From the NCBI GenBank assembly GCA_047495785.1, contig JBLDXI010000009.1, positions 4,340,001 to 4,404,000 of the forward strand: DNA of 64,000 nt, in the 5' to 3' direction. The notes beneath the pieces were generated by a model, which saw only the letters and a list, made by a program, of their open reading frames with translations, was not told the origin of the DNA and searched no databases. The translations under genes and the position numbers were made by a program. The DNA comes from Lepidodermella squamata (Eukaryota; Gastrotricha). Of this stretch, positions 59,901 to 64,000 are shown piece by piece (the first letter of the stretch is position 1; the number at the start of each line of letters is the position of its first letter).

Positions 59901-62900
59901 AGCTTCTGCAAACTCTGACCCCCATAACATTCTCTGAACGTCAGTCAAAGAAAATCGTCTTGCAAAAGCAGTATCAGACCAAAGGAAAGTATTCAATCGA
60001 GGCAAGATTGCGCAATATGGTAGATCTATCTGATCCTGTTGTTCGAACGATTTTCGTAACAAATGGACCGTGTTACCAGCCAATAGTCAGCATTCAGCAA
60101 GTTCCGACTGTCTACAGAAGGCAGAAGTTTGAGATACCGGCGAGTTTACTCTTCAACTGCACGTCTTCTGATAAGATGAATCAGACTTGGAATGTCGAGT
60201 TTTCAAAGAACAAAGTCAAATGGCAAGATTTAACCAAAACACTCATACCGAAAACATTGCAAGCTAATACGTTCACCGAGGCGAAACGGGCCGCTATCCT
60301 TAGAGATGTGTCGCTCAGCTTCGATAAAGGAACATTAAACGTCGGCTTCTATAGATTCACCCTAAAAGTTGACATGCCGGAGGAGGAGCTCGGCGGTCAG
60401 ATCTTTCAATCCGTAACAGAAGTTCAAGTTTCGCCATTGGTCGTGAGATTCAATCCACCATCCGGTTACGTCGATGGGGTTTTCGGGAAAGGCAAAAAAC
60501 ACCTAGTTGACGCAATCTCGAATAGTTATGATCCTGATGAGCCGTCGAAAATGCCAACGATCACTTTGTACTGTAGAAGAATTTGCGAGGGGCCTTGGCC
60601 TGATTTTTCGAGCTACGACGAAGCGGCCGCTTTCGCGGCTAATCCTCAGATTTTCAGGCCCAAGCAATGCAACTTCACTGATGCGGACGAGGAGAAGCTG
60701 GGGGTGGGTCTGCCCGGCTGTTTTGCTTGGGGTTGGCATTCAACACAAGATCATCAGTTTTCATACCGATCAACTGATCTTTTCCCTGCAATAAATCTCC
60801 CCATTTTTCAGCGGACGCTAGTCGCTAAGAATGATGATGGTGTTTCGCAAGAGTTCATTACCACTGCATATGAAAAGCTTGCGGACGGCAAAACAGTCCA
60901 ACTATCGACTGAATACATGTTTGAAAATGAGACTTTCAACATACTTGCGCTAGCCCTCGATTCTGTAACCCAGCGATTTGCCGTTGCGACACAAACTATT
61001 CGATTGGAACGGGGCGAACCTCCTGTTGGAGTTATCCAGTAAGTCTCAAATATAGGATCAACAATTTTTTTAATTGCTTTTGCAGGTCTTTATCAAACTG
61101 TGGGTACCCATATCAACTCGGCTGTTTAGTTAATCCAACATCTCGAATTACTATACGGCGAATAATTGAGAATCGAATCCTTGGTCGTGTTTACAAATAC
61201 AATTGGATCTTCATTCCTGTCAAGAGAACCCAGGTCCAGGAATTTGAGGAGAGCCTGGCCGGCGCTTTCAATTCCATAAATGGGACCCGTCCTTTGGAGA
61301 CCGTGCAGGATTGGACTAATCTCACGTCGACTGGAAGATACGGTCCTGATTTGTCATTCAGAGCCGAAGCGTTTGCCAGCTCCAACTACGGACAGATGTA
61401 CGCTGTGATTAACGAGGCTAAACTTGGTAGCCAAGGTAGAATAGGTCGAGCTATGATCTACATGTACATTGATACGCCTCCGGATGTTAGCCAAGCAACT
61501 TGTAAGATCAATCCTGCCAGTGGGATCGCCCTTACGACCCGGTTTTCTATCCGATGCAGTGGTTTCCGAGATCCCGACGAAGCTGTTTTGAAGAAATTCA
61601 CCTTCGTAGCATACACTTGCTCGTCTTGTGATCCCATTTACCTAAACCCTATCCCGCAAGTGACACCCGAGCTGACGAATTTCAACCTTCCAGTTGGAGA
61701 TTCAAATCGAAACTACAATCTGACTATTAGGGTCTACGCTTATGACGCGGTGGAAGCTATTGGTTACCTGGATGTAACATCTGTCATAGTTCTGCCTAGA
61801 TTGGATTTGGCCTTCATTCGGGGGCAATATGAACAGCTTGCAGCTTCTACGGGAAATGGCACGAATCCTGAATTTCTAGTATCGAGATTGCTAAGTTTCG
61901 TGGATTTAATGAATGGGAGGCCATTCGATCAACCATACATGGGCAATGCAACCATATTAAGTAATTTGTCTGCTGAATTTTTACCAACCGGTCTGATATT
62001 TTAACATTCTTGTTAGATGATCTGTCTAATGATAATCGAGACGCAGAAGTCGCGCGAGTAAATGCTGATTTTCAGCGATATGCAAACGAGCTGAAACTAT
62101 TTCAAGAGATGAGGCTTCAATCCCTCAATTGGCTCTTGGCTGTTGGAGTGGCCTCGAAAAGTGTCCAATCTCTCAAGAGCTACTGCGCAGTCCTCGGAAT
62201 GCTGCAAGCCGTGCCGGAGCAGTCGCTATCCGAAGAATTTCAATCTAAAGTCTTACGAGCTCTGAAACCAGCAGTTACGTTGCTATCCAACCTATCAGCC
62301 GATATAACTGTCGACTCTAATGATATGGATATGGCTACCAGTGCTGCAGTGTCTGCGTTAGGAAAGCTTTCAGACGTGGTTGAATACTCAGCTAGCTACT
62401 CACCTCCATGGAACCCTACTCAGTCCACTACAACCATTCAGCCCGAAGATATTTCCAACGAGCTCCTTACAACGACAAAATCCCCTAGAGTCTCAGTTAT
62501 TCTTGAAGAAATGGCAACTTTGAGAGACGATTTGATGAGACTAGTTCTGCGTCGAAAGGGAGTGCAAGAAAGCCGAAGTGTCGTCGGCGGTCAAAATGCG
62601 AAGTATTCGCTATCCCTAGACTTTGTTGGGAATCTTGATAACGCCACAATTCAGAACGGGGATGACGACGATTGCGGCCAGTTCAAACTAGGCCTTGCAT
62701 CAGACACATTTGGACCATCGATTATGCCCACTGTTCTTAAAGACTCCGGGTCAAACAACTCGGAAGTCTTCAATGCTGCGAAAGTAACCATCAAAGCTTC
62801 CATGACTTCTGGGAATATGTACGCCAATATCGGCCAGAGTAACTACGCTATCAATTCAATGATTCAGTCTCTCACTCTCAGCGATGAAAATGGTCGGGAA

Positions 62901-64000
62901 ATTGTGGTGAAGAATCTAAATGAGCCCATAGAGATACTAGTCGAGTCGAAGAACAAAGACTTGCCTCAAAGCATTCTTACTGCTGTTTTAGGGAGATCTG
63001 TCTCGAAGCCTTTGAAATACATCGAACTTCCTATAGCTCGATCCTCAGCTGCTTTCATAACTGTTGATCAAATTACTGATCTATCGAATACCAAGCTTGA
63101 GATCAACGCCACTTGTAACACGACGGCGGATAAAAACTGCGGGCATCCATATGAAAATTCGCTTTTAACGGTTGGCGGTCGAAATATGACCATAAAGCAA
63201 ATAAACCCGACCAATGAACCTGTTGCAATATTCGTCTTCATCAATCGAGATGGGAAGTTTCCTACTGAAAGCTTGTCTTCGAATGCTTCAAATTTGGGAT
63301 GCATGCTGCCAAATAATCTAATTATGGAGCAGCAGATGAAGTCGAAGTCGGTAACAGTGAACGTTTCAACAACATATTCGCCTGAAGGAACAGGAAATGC
63401 TACGAATAACACGACTACTCGAAATAATTCAGCGAAAAAGAAGGAATGCAAGTTGAACAATGAAAAGCCTGATAACACATGTTTCTTCTCTGAGCGAGAC
63501 CTTGGTGTAAAAAATTCCAGCGCGACGCTCTTCGTAGGAATGAGGGCCCTCCCACTGGCCCTTGTTCGTTCCGTAATACAAGGCCTCATCGCGGAATATG
63601 GTTCGAGTCTCAACGAAACGATAGTCATACAAAGACTGATGTCGGGTTATCTGAACGAAACAGTTGCTGCTTTGATAAGTTATGAAAGCTTCACGACAGC
63701 TTGCGTGTTCTGGAATGACGAAATCAAAGACTGGTCGACAGACGGTTGTAGGGTTGGCTCGTCATCAACCCCCGGCGGTAACCCCAGCTTGACTCAGTGT
63801 TTTTGTAACCACCTCACCACTTTCGGCACCAATTTCAACATTCCGATGAACACGTTCAAACCTGGTGATTCCGCCTTCACCAGGCTGGATCAAAACCCGG
63901 TTTGCTTCACGTTCGGAATCTGCATCTTCTGTCTTTATTTTGCGATTTTGATCTGGGCAAGGAGGAAAGACCGAGAGGATGAAGTTAAATGGGGAGCCCT
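44980..64000 (+). CDS. Polycystin-1-like giant membrane protein, 5' part (truncated by window)
   Basis: A signal peptide exon (44980-45079, core LISQLLLLCIFVGS) is spliced to many exons running to the window edge, all in frame where followed. Exons read include 45135-45380, 46442-46887, 47207-48479, 48531-48801, a large exon from about 57111 to 61038, one from about 61086 to 61961, and one from 62017 onward. Domains in order: a C-type lectin split by a 1-kb intron, about five LamG-like units, WSC, more C-type lectins, a Cys-rich segment, a PKD-like unit, five further lectins, a PAN-like region, a discoidin-like region, PKD repeats, REJ, GAIN/GPS, and TM1. This order and the GPS-TM1 end identify a PKD1-family protein, normally an 11-TM receptor pairing with a TRPP channel. 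The PLAT domain and the other TMs lie beyond the window. Eight lectin domains and a LamG block are unusual for PKD1. All key GPS residues are present. Confidence 0.88.
45653..45945. mobile_element. Hairpin (MITE-like) element inside intron 2 of the polycystin gene
   Basis: Left arm 45653-45731 and right arm about 45873-45945 are inverted copies. CTCTGGATCTCTAA ... TAACACCTGGAAGCTTCT on the left is mirrored by AGAAGCTTCCAGGTGTTA ... TTAGAGATCCAGAG on the right. The match continues inward through GTGTTCTC and CTTGATTTAG. The loop of about 140 bp includes a short CCCTAA tract. No coding capacity. Arms of about 75-80 bp with a few mismatches suggest a fairly recent insertion. Confidence 0.75.
46600..51130 (+). 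other. LamG-like (concanavalin-A fold) repeat block of the polycystin protein
   Basis: About five successive units. Several start with a shared motif: AAYWPLTDYYGIQEASG near 47720, RAFWPLGRDIGGKDISG near 48456, VGFWPLNYKFLSFDVSG near 49370 and AALYPMSAHTLGD near 50405. Each then has the W-x-Y/F jelly-roll pattern (TYAFWAYVP, SWSFWIYIA, TWLYRIK) and a final strand with ...SCLQFYDRALSPSE. Such ConA-like domains bind glycans or proteins. Introns are short except the first. Confidence 0.7.
51135..51430 (+). other. WSC domain of the polycystin protein
   Basis: Encodes MGCYNVSDQ, then SASKCRWFCENSTRRFAGLEG and YYCRCYENL, the Cys pattern of WSC carbohydrate-binding domains also found in vertebrate polycystin-1. 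Confidence 0.8.
51525..52470 (+). other. Two C-type lectin-like domains of the polycystin protein
   Basis: The first starts ACPPGYVTFPPFYARCYRL and includes AKNSCKSTHP. The second starts GCVPPAIQTGLKCMVF, with DASAYCRSFPGG and ELKAFVCRY. They have the typical six-Cys-like CTLD framework and are split by short introns. Confidence 0.75.
54745..57069 (+). other. Tandem C-type lectin-like domains (about five) of the polycystin protein
   Basis: Successive CTLDs begin at GWKLAQAGVCLLHV, at LWTQYGGSCYRAFP, at CPYSMTLNNGICYRAV (the most canonical, with AAENCRKTYGGYLAAVSS, SAWIGLVTGG, LWLDGSG and PYICE), at LTLKNGQCISSL, and at CPVMWRAWGGMCYKAS. Most lie in a single large exon. Confidence 0.8.
57111..57725 (+). 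other. PAN/Apple-like and discoidin-like region of the polycystin protein
   Basis: The Cys pattern DDCALECLTSRYQPCQTFEY to YCILYN resembles a PAN/Apple domain. The following VSLYSFTISTNSTGYVT to RRVRIVPTAY resembles an F5/8C (discoidin) beta-sandwich. Both are inferred from pattern only. Confidence 0.5.
57726..61990 (+). other. PKD-repeat and REJ region of the polycystin protein
   Basis: Several beta-sandwich units contain Y-x-V-T or Y-x-I-x-V-M-I-K-N and ATVYYGDG-like loops (VYYGDGTTVSL, CWTFGDGISSF), the signature of PKD domains. They are followed from about 60060 by a REJ module with CKINPASGIALTTRFSIRCS and FRDPDEA. Confidence 0.75.
63660..64000 (+). other. GPS cleavage motif and first transmembrane helix of the polycystin protein
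   Basis: CVFWNDEIKDWSTDGCRV followed by QCFCNHLTTFG is a complete GPS motif with the HL/T autoproteolysis site. After about 25 residues comes TM1 (CFTFGICIFCLYFAILIW) and a basic stop-transfer (ARRKDRE). The intact site predicts self-cleavage as in vertebrate polycystin-1 and adhesion GPCRs. Confidence 0.9.

Overview
The window is nuclear DNA of an invertebrate animal, most likely a nematode or a close ecdysozoan relative. The reasons are AT-rich non-coding DNA, very short introns (about 45-60 bp) with GTAAG donors and TTTTCAG-type acceptors, a TWK-type potassium channel, DBD-less nuclear-receptor-like genes and a polycystin-1 gene. No bacterial gene organisation, rRNA, convincing tRNA or CRISPR is seen. 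Exon boundaries given here were read by hand from splice consensus and reading frame.

Layout. 1-825: broken 3' part of a Cys-loop ligand-gated channel gene, followed by a tRNA-promoter (SINE-like) element on the minus strand. 1837-4495 (minus): a two-pore potassium channel and an unrecognised type II membrane protein. 5264-29493 (plus): a tandem array of seven related genes for secreted, probably GPI-anchored mucin-like proteins. The full form is signal peptide, two Sushi(CCP)-like Cys modules, EGF, Thr/Ser/Ala-rich linker, one to three SEA-like domains, and a short hydrophobic C-terminus. Two type II glycosyltransferase-like genes (a clear beta-1,4-galactosyltransferase and a GT-B-like protein) lie inside the array, and a small secreted peptide gene lies near its middle. 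29684-32951 (minus): two paralogs resembling nuclear receptor ligand-binding domains without a DNA-binding domain. 34968-37669 (plus): a protein-kinase-D-like kinase with a PH-like region but no C1 domains, with long microsatellites in two introns. 37837-42883 (minus): three paralogous small Cys-rich proteins and a secreted basic Gly/Ser/Lys-rich protein with strong GC codon bias. 43170-43575: a fold-back repeat. 44980 to the window end (plus): a giant polycystin-1-like gene (C-type lectin, LamG-like, WSC, PAN-like, PKD, REJ and GPS domains, first TM helix), truncated by the window edge.

The most notable system is the mucin array. Every gene encodes a membrane-proximal SEA-like domain with a multibasic, furin-like motif in its first half, while the more distal SEA-like copies in the same proteins lack it. 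Intron phases are uniform: phase 1 between modules and phase 2 inside each SEA. This points to a module-shuffled surface-coat family whose ectodomains may be cleaved by a proprotein convertase. The embedded glycosyltransferases could act on such heavily glycosylated proteins; that link is inferred from position only.
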